Shown piece after piece: positions 34,004 through 45,853 of a stretch of DNA of 64,000 bases (position 1 is its first letter; each line of letters begins with the position of its first letter). The notes under the pieces are model-generated. The model saw only the letters and a program-made list of their open reading frames with translations, had not been told where the DNA came from and did not search any database. The DNA comes from Sycobia sp. Sy_11 (lineage: Eukaryota > Arthropoda > Insecta > Hymenoptera > Epichrysomallidae), in contig JACCIC010000287.1 in the NCBI GenBank assembly GCA_018907035.1, positions 124,001-188,000 on the forward strand. Reading direction: 5' to 3'. Both the position numbers and the translations under genes were made by a program.

Positions 34004-34007
34004 ATAT

Positions 34008-34070
<63 letters not shown>
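34004..34070. repeat. (TA)n microsatellite
   Basis: Two TA runs separated by one AA. Confidence 0.92.
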
Positions 34071-34073
<3 letters not shown>

Positions 34074-34254
34074 CGGGCTAAACTCTATGCATCATGCGAA
34101 CAATCGCAGCGTGGATGTAAAGAAGACTGAGCTCAATTCGCACTTAATTCATGGAATTCGTCGCACGCACCAAGCGATATTATATAAGTAGGCTCGGTTC
34201 ATCTGTTTAGTTGATTTAGTTGAATTCCGCAAATGAGGAGCTTGTCCACATCGT

Positions 34255-34256
34255 GT

Positions 34257-34314
<58 letters not shown>
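34255..34314. repeat. (GT)n(GA)n compound microsatellite
   Basis: GTGTGTGT followed directly by a long GA run. Confidence 0.92.
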
Positions 34315-34318
<4 letters not shown>

Positions 34319-35029
34319 AAGAGAGCGAGAAAGAGAAAGGAATAAAGAGGGAATGCATCACTTCTATGGCCGTATGCCGCTTGCATATGTTCTTGTGTAA
34401 AATTCAATTAAAGATTAACTTGTTTTATTGTTAAACAGATCACGTTATTCTCTTCTCTTCTTTTTTCGTTCCATCCATCGGGAGTCGCAATGAACCCCGC
34501 CGCCTCTGCAGGCGCGGCTGAGCAGGAGCTCGCCGCGTATTCCCACCTGATCTAGAGCTCAAAATGCGCTAGCAATGTCGTACTCGCTCACGCGGTGTCG
34601 CACTGGGCAGGCACCGCGCACTTGTAATAGAGGCCTTCACGATTCATGCGCGCACGGGGATATCAGCCCATCGACATCAGACACGGCACCGCAAAACCCG
34701 CATGGCTAGCGAATAGCAGCCACGCGTCTCGAAATATATGAAAACTTATAACAGTACAGTAAATTTTCATGATTTCAAGACGAAAATTTGTTTTAATTTA
34801 TGTAAAAAGTAGTACGTTGATGTATATGTAATGCAACCTACTTTTATAAACGTAAAGAACATCAAATTCTTTAACATGTTAAAATTTTCAGAAGCACTGT
34901 GACTGCTACTGTATAGAGAGCTTCAACTGAGAAATATTTATTTGGAGATAAGTTAGATGAGAAGGTATATAAAATTTGTTAATGCCTTAAGTATAAGATT
35001 TAACTTATTCTCTATCTTACAAATTAGCC
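34315..35029. other. GC-rich block then AT-rich DNA, unassigned
   Basis: 34480-34730 is GC-rich (CCCCGCCGCCTCTGC, GCGCGCACGGGG), with no sustained open frame. Likely retroelement untranslated sequence, unproven. Confidence 0.3.
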
Positions 35030-35250
35030 CTTGAGGATGAACTGGAGCAGTTCGAAATAACGGACATCTAAAGTAAATTTAAATTTAAGGAGGTGGGATC
35101 AGTCAGGTTGTCCTTTACTAACATAGAATATCGATTATTTTGTATTTAATTTTAGATTAAATTGAATTTTTATTTTATTTTTAATAGTATCTTCATTTCT
35201 GATTTCACTGGGCTGAATGCAAACAAGGATAGTCTGTCAGTATATTATCA
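35030..35250. mobile_element. Fold-back MITE family copy, short
   Basis: CAGTCAGGTTGTCCTTTACT at about 35100 and ACAAGGATAGTCTG at about 35223 match the inner arms of related copies. The segment GGACATCTAAAGTAAATTTA links it with the 16.2 kb fragment. Confidence 0.5.
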
Positions 35251-35887
35251 TAGTTATTAATTTAATTCTCAACAGTTAACATGTGTATATTATATATATT
35301 ATATCTTACAGATATCAGATATCTATTAAGTATATTATATCTTACAGATATCTTGATTTAAGTCTACGAGTCCTACAGACTTAAAAAATAAAAACAGAAT
35401 GTTTAAAAGAAACACTGCATAATAAAAGAAAATTAATTATAGAATATTTCATATGAATATATGTAATATAGAATTAGAATAAAAATGAATATAAAACGGT
35501 TAAAATTAAATATTTGCATTTTAATAAATTTGTTTAAACACCTAATCAATATATTAGCTAATAAAGCAGTGAAAAAATCGAATTGAGATTGTAAAATTGA
35601 ATACACAACATATACAATATTCACTGAAGAAATAGTGGAAGACAGCGTATTTAAGATCTCTATTTTACTGTAGAACAGTGAAAATACACTGCTTTAATCA
35701 GTAAATTTATACTAACGAATGAGTCACTCTATATAACAACTAATTCTACCAGTAATTATACATTGATTTTCAAGGGTCGAATATTACAAAAGTTACGCTT
35801 AACTACAGCATTTTCGACCAAATTTACTAACGACATAGTGGGTAAATACTCTTGTGTTCCATATATTTGAGATGTCATTTATTATTA

Positions 35888-36866
35888 TGCGACGGCCAAA
35901 AACATGGCCGCGCAAATTTCGTTCGAAACAGAGAATTTCCTACACGCATTAAAATTAAAATGCTTAAGATGGTGTTACATCTATAAATATTTGTATATAA
36001 ATGTTTAAACTTGTATACATGTATATTATTACTATGCGCAGCACACCGGCTGCAAATAATAACAAAATATAAAGCAATAATTATTATAATTATTATTGAT
36101 TATTATTATTATTATTGTAATTATTATTATTGTTAATATAATTATTATAATTCGGCGCCTCGTCCGAAATTAAACGAGCGGCGACGGAATTATCCGATTA
36201 TTTTATTATAAAAGGGCCTGCAAAAGGCAAAATCGACAGTTCGCCCGGTGAACCAACTGCCCCGAAGTTGTTTCACACGAACTCCTCCCGGAGCTAGAAC
36301 CTTTCCAGAGTTCGAATTAATCCTGACTTTAAAATCCTCTCCGAAATTATTAACTTGATCTCTGTTGCGAGGCGCTCCTCAAAAGACAGACGGCTAATAA
36401 TTTTACCTATCCTTAAGTAAACGTGATCCTGGTTGCGAGGCGCTCCTCAAAAGACCAGCGGAGTTAAGTTTTCCTTATTTTTATACCATTTAAAATCAAC
36501 CTGTCTCGTTTCATTAGTTCCCCGCGTGGAAAATAACACCAGGTATTCGTGCGGTAATTAGCGCCGGATATTAGAGGCATTGCGGAAAATAGTGCAAAAT
36601 TAGTTTAAATAAATATATAGATCTAGCTGTAGATTACCGTTATTAATTATTTTTGTGTTTATATTTATTTGTTACAGAATCCTGTAAATAGAGGAGCTGA
36701 CTTATTTTCACAAATAAATTAATATTTTTGTTATAAAAAATTATACTGTGTTCTTGTAAAATTATTTTCTTGAAAACGCCGTCCGATCCTGAAAAATTTC
36801 CTCCCCTCTCAAACTACCCTGGGAAGATACCGCGTAGGCTATCCCGAGGGCGATAGGAACGTTACA
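35888..36866 (-). mobile_element. LTR-like repeat, inverted copy with internal deletion
   Basis: Reverse complement of 24991-26577, starting TGTAACGTTCC at 36866 and ending CGTCGCA at 35888. It has two rather than three CTTTTGAGGAGCGCC units and lacks about 520 bp present in the other copy (junction near 35982). The shared ends support complete LTR-like units. No internal retrotransposon genes adjoin it. Confidence 0.6.
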
Positions 36867-37019
36867 TATATATTAATGAATGATTGATATTGCATAAGGC
36901 CAAAATAGATTTTGAATTCCTCAATTCTTAACTTCCGATTGTTCTCTAACTACGTATGATCAGGTTCCAGTAAGGTCTGTGCTTCAAGTAGATTGAAATT
37001 CAAAATTAGACAGACGCCC

Positions 37020-37290
37020 TAGTTTGCAGTATTTTCTATAATAGAGTCCGTTCCTCTGGACAACTGTTCTACCATTCATCAAGATATCTGTCAAATATCT
37101 CTATTGCAGTATGACGTTGGTCCTCATGTGTTGCTGATTTTTTTCGATTTTCGTACATTGCTGCTCTACGCCTACATTCTAATATGATTGGGAATTCTCT
37201 CATTATCACTGCCAGGGTATCTATAGAAAGAGTTCTGTACATGCCGGTGATTCTAATGCGTGCATGTCGCTGACAAATTTCGTTCATGCT
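37020..37290 (-). pseudogene. C-terminal fragment of a non-LTR reverse transcriptase
   Basis: The minus frame 37287-37069 reads RHARIRITGMYRTLSIDTLA, VIMREFPIILECRRRAAMYE and then a basic stretch to YLDEW. The pattern R-x-x-R-x-Y-R-T-x-S-x-D-A-x-x-V-x-x-G-x-x-P is that found after the reverse transcriptase domain of R1/Jockey-type elements, here with the G-x-P part altered. Only this small piece is present. It abuts a mariner remnant. Confidence 0.5.
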
Positions 37291-37459
37291 ACTTTCGTAT
37301 CAAATCATACCATCCTACTGTATATACAGCTACAGGTGCGAACAGCCCAGTATAGAAAGTACAAAGCGCCTTAAATTTAAGGCCTTATGCACATCTCGCT
37401 AGCTGACCAATCCTGTTAAAAAATTCTACACACTTGGAGGGTATTGCATTTACTCCCTA

Positions 37460-38243
37460 ACGACCATTCGAAAAGAGTTCGTAGTATACGACACCCTTTT
37501 AATTCCACCATATGCAATGCATGACCTTATTTACATAGTTTTTATACAATTTTCTGTGTTTAGAGTTATCATGGTGAATCCATTTCTCATCACCAGTGGT
37601 AATACGATCAAAAATAATTTAATTTTATACCGCTGCAGCAACCTTTTAGACATGCAAAATCGTCACTCGACGTCTCTTGGCTTCAGTTCATACAGCACTC
37701 AGTTTGCAACCGTTTGAATGAATTTCAATGCTAAAAATAGAATTTTTTAAATCTAAAAATTTAAATTTAAATCTAAAAAATAGGGACAGAGAAACGGCTT
37801 GTTGCGTAATACGCAATGATTCAGCAAGTTCTTCTTGAATTTGTCATGGATCCTCATTCAGTAATACATCTAATTCATCGTCTTCAAAACTTTTTGGCTT
37901 TCGAATATCACCACTTTTGAACCGTTCGAATCACTCGCGGCACGTCGATTCACTGATACATTCTACCTCATAAGTTTTCGAAAGCAAACAATAGGCCTCT
38001 GTCACACTTTTCCTCATATTCAAGAAAACAAGCAGCGCTTCCCACAAATGATGTTTATTTGGCTGGATACTTGCCGTGATTTTGTTCGATAAAATAAATC
38101 ATACCGAAAAAATGCTGAAATATAATGTTGGAAAGTTATTGACACATACACAACTTACAAATATAGTACATGAATTCTGACAATTCTGGCCGGTTCCACT
38201 GGTGACGCCATCTTTTGACATACACTGGAAACTTGTATACCCA
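37460..38243 (-). pseudogene. Mariner-like remnant, family C, 3' half missing
   Basis: Minus-strand coding fragments start near 38077 (ASIQPNKHHLWEALLVFLNM), then KSVTEAYCLLSKTYEVECIS and EWFERFKSGDIRKPKSFEDD, and a first catalytic block ITTGDEKWIHHDNS at about 37610-37570. It ends around 37460, before the second and third aspartates. The 5' inverted repeat TTGGGTATACAAGTTTCCAG ends at 38243. An insertion of AAATCTAAAAATTTAAATTT-like sequence interrupts the region at about 37725-37785. The fuller copy is at 50513-51759. Confidence 0.75.
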
Positions 38244-38584
38244 ATCACATGCAAGTAATATTCGAATCAATATGGAAAGACTTATTATGTTTTAAAATCA
38301 ATTTGTACATGCAATATTTTTTTTTATAGTGCCGGATCTCTAAATGTGGGAACTCCGTTCGTTTTGCATGGGAAGGGCCTTTCGATAGTTTGGCATGAGT
38401 TACTTAATTTACTTTTGTCTAATAATTATCGCCTGCATTTTTGTCCTAAGATATTTCTACGTACATCAGAGAGGGAGGGAGAGAGAGAAAGCAAAAGGCA
38501 GAGGGAGTGAGAAAATGTAAAAAAGCAAGTGTGGGAGAGCTGGGGTATAAGAGTGTGAAAGTTGGAGAAAGAGCGATAGAAAGC

Positions 38585-38587
<3 letters not shown>

Positions 38588-38656
<69 letters not shown>
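38588..38656. repeat. (GA)n microsatellite
   Basis: Uninterrupted GA run. The Arg-Glu and Ser-Leu frames over it are artefacts. Confidence 0.93.
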
Positions 38657-38658
<2 letters not shown>

Positions 38659-38690
38659 CATCTTATTTGAAACAGTCATTTATTGCAAAT

Positions 38691-39122
38691 TAATGAATAT
38701 TTTCATTGGTCTTACATTCCAATTAAATCAATCGAAAGTAATACGTAATAATATCAATATATATTTATATTAATATTAATACATAAATATACAAAAATAA
38801 TAAAAATAAAAAATTAAAATTAAAAATTATAATGACAATCAGGCTGTCCTTGTATAAAATCACCCCCATAGACTAATCTGAAAATAAAAATATTAGCTGA
38901 AAAAAATTTTACGTTAGGAAAGTGCAATCTGACTGTGCCCACCACCCTTATCCGATTGAAGGACAGTCTGACTGTCATTATAATTTTTAATTTTTATTTT
39001 TTATTTTTATTATTTTTGTATATTGATGCATTAATATTAATAGAAATATATATTTATATTATTACGTATTATTTTCGGTTAATTTAATTGGACTGTAAGA
39101 CCAATGAAAATATTTATTAATT
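38691..39122. mobile_element. Palindromic fold-back MITE
   Basis: The left arm (38691-38858) begins ATTTTCATTGGTCTTACATT and ends CAGGCTGTCCTT. The right arm (38959-39122) is its inverted, slightly diverged copy, ending ACTGTAAGACCAATGAAAAT. The centre is about 100 bp and holds CACCCCCATAGACTAATCTG. No ORF. It lies about 770 bp left of the Mutator-like element. Confidence 0.78.
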
Positions 39123-39893
39123 TTTATATAAGCAGTCGACAAAAGCACAATTAATGTCATTTAATGCATTTAACTTCCTCTCTCCCTACCCTCCTTTCTC
39201 TTCCCACTCTCTATTATCATTTATAGCTGTCTCAGTAGCATGCTCTTCAAAGTAGTTCGTTTTACATTGTCTTTGCCTTACGGCAAACTTGAGCATAACT
39301 TCCTGCGATGTAATTTGACATGATTTTAGCAGAGTTTCCACTCCTCTCTACTCTTCATATTTCGCATAATACGGACGTACCCGATGGAGTCACATTAGTG
39401 CTCTATATCTCGAACGCAGCGACTTTATCGAACTATCAATGCGCAAAGAACTTAAGTTTCATCCCCTCTATTTGCATTGTTTACAGTTAAAAAACTTATG
39501 TGTAAATCTTTAGACGTGCTTACAAGTCGCGAAATTTTATTAGAGCTTAAAATATTTTTTTAAGTATGATAAAAAAAAAATAATGAAAATTGATCCAGTA
39601 GAGTCTTCGGTTCCACGTAATCCTAGTGTTTTAGATGAGAGTAATTATTATAAATTAGTAATTATTATAAAGATACCAATTTGCCACCTAAATTGTATTT
39701 TATCAGCTGAAAGGCAAAATAATAAATCGAATAAAATTTATTTCATTATTTTACGCATCTTATAACCAATATTAGAATTTGAAGTAAATTTATAATCACT
39801 ACTCAGATAGATAAAGCAAAGGAAATTAGGTTTCGACCTCTTCAAAGAGGTGGCACGACAAGCAGCACGTAACACTTAGTACAGTATATACTA
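39123..39893. other. AT-rich DNA between two mobile elements
   Basis: No gene recognised. A pyrimidine-rich patch lies at 39175-39225. Confidence 0.5.
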
Positions 39894-40321
39894 TATTAAG
39901 GGGAGGGATAAGGTATTTAAACTTTCTTTGGCCATTTTTTTTACTTTTTTAAATGAATGCATTATATCTCAAGAATATTGTGTCGAAATTCAAGTTAATC
40001 GGAGCAAAATGGACAAAGTTGTGAGTATTTGAACATTCGTTGCTCCAAGTAGCATTTTTACATATTCGTAATTCTGGTTGACAATTGTGCGGCGCGCTTA
40101 CTTGGAGAGCGATTGTTTTGATTTATAAATCCTACATTCATTTCTTATTGAAAGCATCTTTTTGGACATTTCTTGTATATTTCAGCCATACAACCAGTAC
40201 ATACGTACATCAGCTAGTCTAAAAGTTTGATTTTGTTTATTTTCGTACTCGCTCGGTTTCCGGAAATTTTCAACGTTAAATTAATTCTTGCTGTTACTAT
40301 ATATATTTAGTAGCATTAAAA

Positions 40322-42110
40322 ATGCCTCCAAAATATACTATAGGAGATCGAAAAAAAGTCATAAGTTCTTATCTCTACCGAAAAAAATAGAGCCTCCTTA
40401 TAAGCGTAGAAATGGCGAAACGGAAGCTAATAGTGCGTCGTCAAAAAAAATTAAAAATAGTCTCCCGGCAGAGATAGAAAACAATGCCGGAAAAATTATA
40501 GAATAATAGATTTTGTTCTTGTCTTTTCTACTAGTTCAACTTTGTTAGAATGTGTAAAGTGCAATGGAAAGGTTACATTCCAAACACTGAAAAAAGAAGG
40601 CCTTAGTTTTAATATCAAAGTTGCATATGAAAAGTGTAAACAGCCTCATTACATTCCATCTAGTAAAAGAATAGATTCTGGTGTGTACGATATCAATTAT
40701 CGATTTGCTTTTGTAATGCGAATGTTAGGCTTAGGCTTAGCTGGATGTAATAAGTTTGGCGGATTAATGGATTTGTTTAGTGCTTTCTTATCGAGACCAA
40801 TCTATAACACATATATGACAAAAATGTTGGAAACTATAAAAAATGTTTCTAAGAAGTTTTTTGCATCGCCTGTACAAAAAGAGAAAAAGCAATGTCTAAA
40901 GCAAATAATGTACAAGAAACATCAGAATTAACTGTATCAGGCGACGGAACTTGAAAAAAAAAAACAGGTTTCAGTTCGTTATTTGGCGTTGCTTATCTTA
41001 TTGGATTTCATACTGGTAAGGTATTTGATATTTTTGTAAAAAGTAGTTACAGTCATGATTGTAAGACTTGGGAAAATAAACTGGATTCTGCAGAATACGA
41101 AGCATGGTATGAAGAGCATGTGAATGGCGGGAATTGCAGAGTCGACCATGTCGGACCCTCTGGCAACATGGAGGTATCATCTATAATCAAGATGTTCAAA
41201 ACATCGTTACCAAATTTGGAGGTGAAATTTCGTAACTAAATCGCAGACGGTGACTCGAAGACATAGAGCGGCGTTGTTAATGCAAAACCTTATGGTGACG
41301 GTTTTCCCATAAATAAAAATGAATGGATCGGGCATGTACAAAAGAGAAGAGGGGCACGTCTGCGTGAATTAGTAAAAAAACGCGTAGTTGATACAAAAAC
41401 CAAGACAGGAAATGTTGTAAAAAGAAAAAACCTTTCTGGCAAAGGGAACCTTAGTGCTAAAATGATAGATAAATTGACGGTTTACTATGGACTGGCTACT
41501 CGACGTAATCACGATCCAATTGATAAGCTGACAAATGCAATTTGGGCTACTTATTATCACTACAGTTCTACGACGAAAACCCACAGCACAACAAATGCCC
41601 AAGTGGCGTAGACTCTTGGTGCAAATGGCAGAAAGCTGCAGCTTCAGATGCTCTAAACTCTTTTAAACACAGCTATACTGCACTTCCTACTGAAGTTCTT
41701 AGAGCTATTATGAGGACCCATTTATGAGGACTTGAATAAAGACGAACTCTTGCAGCGATGTCTTGGAGGTTTCACGCAAAATAATAATGAGAGTGTCAAT
41801 CAGCTAATCTGGAAAATCTCCCCAAAGTCAGTGAGTGGCACCTCTACAATTGTTGAAATTGCAGCTAATGTAGTTGCATGTACTTTCAATGAAGGTGCTT
41901 TTGTTCTATTAGCCATTATTAAAAAGATGCAAATCAGTACAGGGTCAAGTTCCCACGAATGGGCGCGACAAGTTTCCAATAAATAGAGCAGTGGAACAAG
42001 CGTCACACAACAGTAAAGAAGGAAGAGTTTTACATAGACAAATACAAAAAGACGCTTTAGACCATGTAGATGAAAGTGTTTTGCTATATGGACCTGGTAT
42101 TGCCGATTCT
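40322..42110 (+). pseudogene. Mutator-like transposase pseudogene
   Basis: An ATG at 40322 starts MPPKYTIGDRKK, soon stopped. Coding continues in pieces: YDINYRFAFVMRMLGLGLAG (about 40689-40748) and FGGLMDLFSAFLSRPIYNTY. Then comes SGDGTxKKTGFSSLFGVAYL-like coding, GFHTGKVFDIFVKSSYSHDC, KTWENKLDSAEYEAWYEEHV and HVQKRRGARLRELVKK. After that KMIDKLTVYYGLATRRNHDP, and QRCLGGFTQNNNESVNQLIW at 41757-41816. The motif order is that of the Mutator-like transposase domain family common in ant genomes. Frameshifts and stops near 40385, 40930, 41238, 41268, 41600 and 41730 make it non-functional. Confidence 0.75.
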
Positions 42111-42120
42111 ATATGAATTT

Positions 42121-42700
42121 AATAAATATTTTTTCATTGGTCTTACAGTCCAATCAAATCAATCGAAAACAATACGTAACAATATCAATACAGATCTACA
42201 TCAACATTAACACATCAATACGCAAAAATAATAAAAATAAAAATAAAAATTAAATTGATAATTATAATGACCGGCAGACTGTCCTTGTTGTTTTTTTTTT
42301 TTTGTTAGTAAAGTGCAATCTGACGTCCTCAACACCCTTACCTAATTGAAGATACAGCCCAACGTTTCAGGGACTGATGATGAGCCGTAGCAAGCTCGAA
42401 ACGTTGAACTGGATCTCCAATTAGGTAAGGGTGTTGGGGACAGTCATACTGCACTTTACTAACAAAAAAAAAAAAACAAAAAATTCAGCTAATATTTTAT
42501 TTTTAGATTAGTCTATGGGGGTGACTGTACACAAGGACAGTCTGACTGTCATTATAATTTTTAATTTAGTTTTTATTTTTATTTTTATTATTCTTGCGTT
42601 TTGATGTGTTAATGTTGATGTAGATGTGTATTGATATTGTTACATATTGTTTTCGATTGACTTGATCGGACTGTAAGACCAATGAAAAAATATTTATTAA
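42121..42700. mobile_element. Large palindromic fold-back MITE inside the Mutator-like element
   Basis: Outer arms 42121-42287 and 42532-42700 are inverted copies (TTCATTGGTCTTACAGTCCA against its complement). Inner arms 42300-42372 and 42390-42471 also pair, with TTGTTAGTAAAGTGCAATCT against its complement and ACACCCTTACCTAATTG against CAATTAGGTAAGGGTGT. The loop GGGACTGATGATGAGCCG is only about 20 bp. The whole is a near-continuous 580-bp palindrome. The ends match the 38.7 kb copy. Confidence 0.8.
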
Positions 42701-43350
42701 TTTGTATATAAGCATTCGACAAAAGTACAATTAAACTATTTTATATGAACTTGAAAGCTTAAAGCTTTATTCTGAATTTTTTAGTTTACAAAACTTTTAA
42801 GCCGTTTCTTGAAAACTGCCATTTTTGAAGACGGTGTACATTCTCACTCAAAATCTACTGAACCGATCGGTTTAAAATTTTGCACAGTATATCTTTACAT
42901 AATTTATGAGGTAACGCTATCGAGTTTTTTGGTTATTTTTATTAATTCTTAATTTTACAATAACAAATAACCCGATTTTTTATAGCAAAAATCGAATTTT
43001 TGGCTTATTAGGGCTACCAAAAATTCTAAAATTAAAAAAAAAACTCGACAGCGTTACCTAGGGAAACATCTCCTTTGAAGAATACACTTTGGTTTTTGCG
43101 ATTCTGATGATTCTGTGGTGCGTAATCGTATACACCGCAAAACAACTTTCGAGGAGCCTTTGGAGATACACTGTCATCCGCTTAATTTTCAATATTTTTC
43201 AATGAAACTTTAGGTAAATATTGTTCAAATCATACATTATTAATAAGTAAATTGACTGGATAATCCGGCTATATCTGTGCCGCCAGAAAAAATTATTAAA
43301 AACATGCCTGTTTTATACCGAATTAACCGTACCCTCCCCCCCTTAATAAA

Positions 43351-44110
43351 AAAACTCTGATATTCATTTCAATAATTATAGAAGCAAATTAAGAGAAATT
43401 GCTAAATATATGTAGATTATACTATTCTTTCTGCATTATTTCGTAGTTTTTACAATAGATATAAAAATTATTATGAAAAGTGCAATAAGGCATTGTATAT
43501 ACACATATATTATTATACCATATACGAAATTCCACGACGTTCAATCGAGCATAGTAGCATTTATTAGCAGTAATACGTTTGAATGAGAAGAAAACGAAAA
43601 TATTTACTACATCTGATGTTGTTGCTGTTACTCTCTCTCGAAAAAAATTAACCTATAATATAGACGAGTGTTATATTTGTGTCGAAAAGTGATTTAGGTA
43701 AGATTGGTGTATGTGCGTGTGCGCGTGTGTGGCAACGACAACCGTACTATGCAGTAAGGTATCTTTCACGAAGGAAAGGAGTCCTTAGGTAACGTGACCA
43801 CACAGAATTGGAAAATATACGAGAGTGGGGGTAGAACAAGAATTAGTCATTTTTCGATATAGCTCGAGCTAACGAAAGAGAAAATTAACTGTTTTTTTAG
43901 TGGATATAGCATTTTTATATTTTTAATACTATTCTTTTTTAAATCTATTTGCTGCATCTATTTGATCGATAATATCTTTCATACTAAAGGCGAACAGTTA
44001 CCAAGACCAAATAATAAAAAAAAACTGAGCTTGAAGCGACCAAATTATTTATTTATATATTAAATTCTTACAGAATTTTGAGTAAAATAATTTCCGACTA
44101 ATTATTATAA
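43351..44110. other. AT-rich DNA, no recognised gene
   Basis: Short GT-rich patch near 43708-43732. No other feature. Confidence 0.5.
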
Positions 44111-44640
44111 TAAATAATTAGTACGGGTTTTCAAATGAGGGAAAAGGGTTCCGAGCATGGACCTAGGAGTGTGCCCGCGGTTCTCCGGAGGCCTTGGACA
44201 CGACTCCTAATTGGAGCTACTGGGTACCATGTCTCCGGTGGAGTGCCCCACCCGTAGTCGATACCGCCGACGATGTCTGTCTGACCCGGATTTCCTGGTC
44301 GGACACATACGTTGCCCGTAGACGGAAGGTCGAGAGGGAGGAGGAGGAGGGGGTGGTTCGCCCTATTCCCTACGAATGGGACGGCCCTGAGAAAGGCCTA
44401 CGAGATGGGAAACCACCCCCCGGGGGGGGGGGAAGAGGCGGGAGTGGGTGGCTTACCTCGTCTCCAACGTAGGAGTCGGCCCTGAGAAGGGCCGATGAGG
44501 TAGAGGCCACCGGAGGAGGGGAGGAAGAGGAAGGGGGTCAGGTCAGCTTAGGCCGAAGGCCCAAGCTGTAGTGACCTCCGCCGGCTTTGCAGCTGACCAG
44601 CTATGGAATCGCTCATAGCGGCGCTGGCGACGGCTCGGAC
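44111..44640 (+). other. GC-rich fragment, possibly the 3' part of a non-LTR retrotransposon
   Basis: Strong compositional break from the AT-rich left side. An open frame at 44194-44472 reads VDTADDVCLTRISWSDTYVA, then RRRKVEREEEEGVVRPIPYE and Gly/Pro-rich sequence. GGCCCTGAGAA(A)GGCC occurs twice (44381 and 44474), a diverged internal repeat. Such charged GC-rich tails are seen at the end of R1/TRAS-type elements, but no reverse transcriptase motif is present, so the identity is a guess. Confidence 0.3.
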
Positions 44641-44645
44641 AGCGC

Positions 44646-44677
44646 TCTCTCTCTCTCTCTCTCTCTGTCTCTCTTTG

Positions 44678-44709
<32 letters not shown>

Positions 44710-44751
44710 TCTCTCTCTTTGTCTCTCTTTGTCTCTCTCTCTCTCTCTCTT
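44646..44751. repeat. (CT)n microsatellite with TCTTTG interruptions
   Basis: CT runs separated by TTTGTCTCT. Ser-Leu frames over it are artefacts. Confidence 0.93.
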
Positions 44752-45853
44752 GAGCCGCCGTTGGCGGTGCGTGCGGCCCACTCGGCCGCTATTGGTGGAG
44801 CGCCGTACGTCGGCGGCGCTTACTCTCTCTTCCTTTCACGGTGCACGGAACGGAGGTGTGCGGCTCTCTCTCTTCTGTCTGTGGCCTTAGGAGGTTTGAG
44901 AAATATTAACAAGACGCTGGTCTTGGTGTAAAATGAAGTTTATTTTCGCCGTGTGTGGGTCGTCCGAGATCTCGGGAGGACTGGATCTCTCTTCCTCCCT
45001 CTCCTTTCTGACTGTTCCTTCTGCATCCCCTTTTTTTTATTTCTTTTGTGCTTGCGACTCCCGTGGCGCCGTGAGGCGATTAGAAAGGGGAATACGGTAA
45101 CTTTACGCATTTGACGCAAACGCGCGGAAGGCTCAGAAGGGTATACATAAGCATATAACACGGCGTCTGCGATTTATATTCGTTAAATAAAGTTTGCGTA
45201 TAAATTATTAAAATCCTTGTATGTGTGAATGTCGATTTGAGCAGGAATTATACATATACAAGCTGTCCCATAAAGTATTTACCTGTGGGTGTGCACGACG
45301 GTTTGAACGAAGCGTACATACAAGTAAATTGAAAAAAGGCAACATGTATTGAGTGTCTATTCTTTTGTGTTAGCACGCCGACTGCTGGCAGAAAATCAAA
45401 CTAGCCAAACTAATAATCCGCGATAATTATGTTTCGGTTATCTGTTTGCTTCTATTAAGCATACTACCTTGTTTCAGTTGAACTCTAATATATTATTTGT
45501 ATATTTTATCTCGAAGTAATGTTGCGGGTGCACATTTATGTAGATAAAATTTATATAAGTTTGTCGATATATTATAAATCAGTATTTTAGTTGATTTAAT
45601 ATTACAATTTAATACTTTTGTAATATATTAAATTCCTGATATAGCCATATTAGACCTTGCTGTCTCTACGGTGTTCCTAACCTAATATACAATTATATAC
45701 TTAATTGTTTATTGACTTATTTATTAATAATTTATTAGTTATAATTAATTAATGCCAGTAAATAAAATAAAGGGTAAAGTAATAGAATTTTTGCCAAGTT
45801 TTGTTAAGTGGATCAATTCTATTATATATTGAAATAGCAAAAGAGACAAAGAG
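44752..45853. other. GC-rich then AT-rich DNA, unassigned
   Basis: 44752-45160 stays GC-rich and may belong to the retroelement on its left. An AAGCTGTCCCATAAAGTATT motif at 45261 resembles the start of some mariner/Tc1 inverted repeats, but no matching end was found. Confidence 0.3.

Larger units (their letters stand above)
39894..43350 (+). mobile_element. Mutator-like DNA transposon, decayed
   Basis: The left end ATTAAGGGGAGGGATAAGG at 39894 is mirrored by CCGTACCCTCCCCCCCTTAAT at about 43327. Long subterminal regions rich in AATCGGAGCAAAATGG / CCGATCGGTTTAAAATTTTG-like sequence resemble the extended inverted repeats of such elements, and AACGCTATCGAGTTTTTT is mirrored by AAAAAACTCGACAGCGTT (42912, 43034). 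A transposase pseudogene occupies the interior. A fold-back element is inserted at 42121-42700. Confidence 0.6.

Noticed and set aside
24991..36866. The two LTR-like repeats as the two LTRs of one element
   Set aside because: They are in opposite orientation and enclose unrelated elements, so they cannot be a single retrotransposon.
44194..44472. ORF as a confident protein-coding gene
   Set aside because: It is GC-rich, with Glu and Gly/Pro runs and no conserved motif. It is kept only as a possible retroelement tail.
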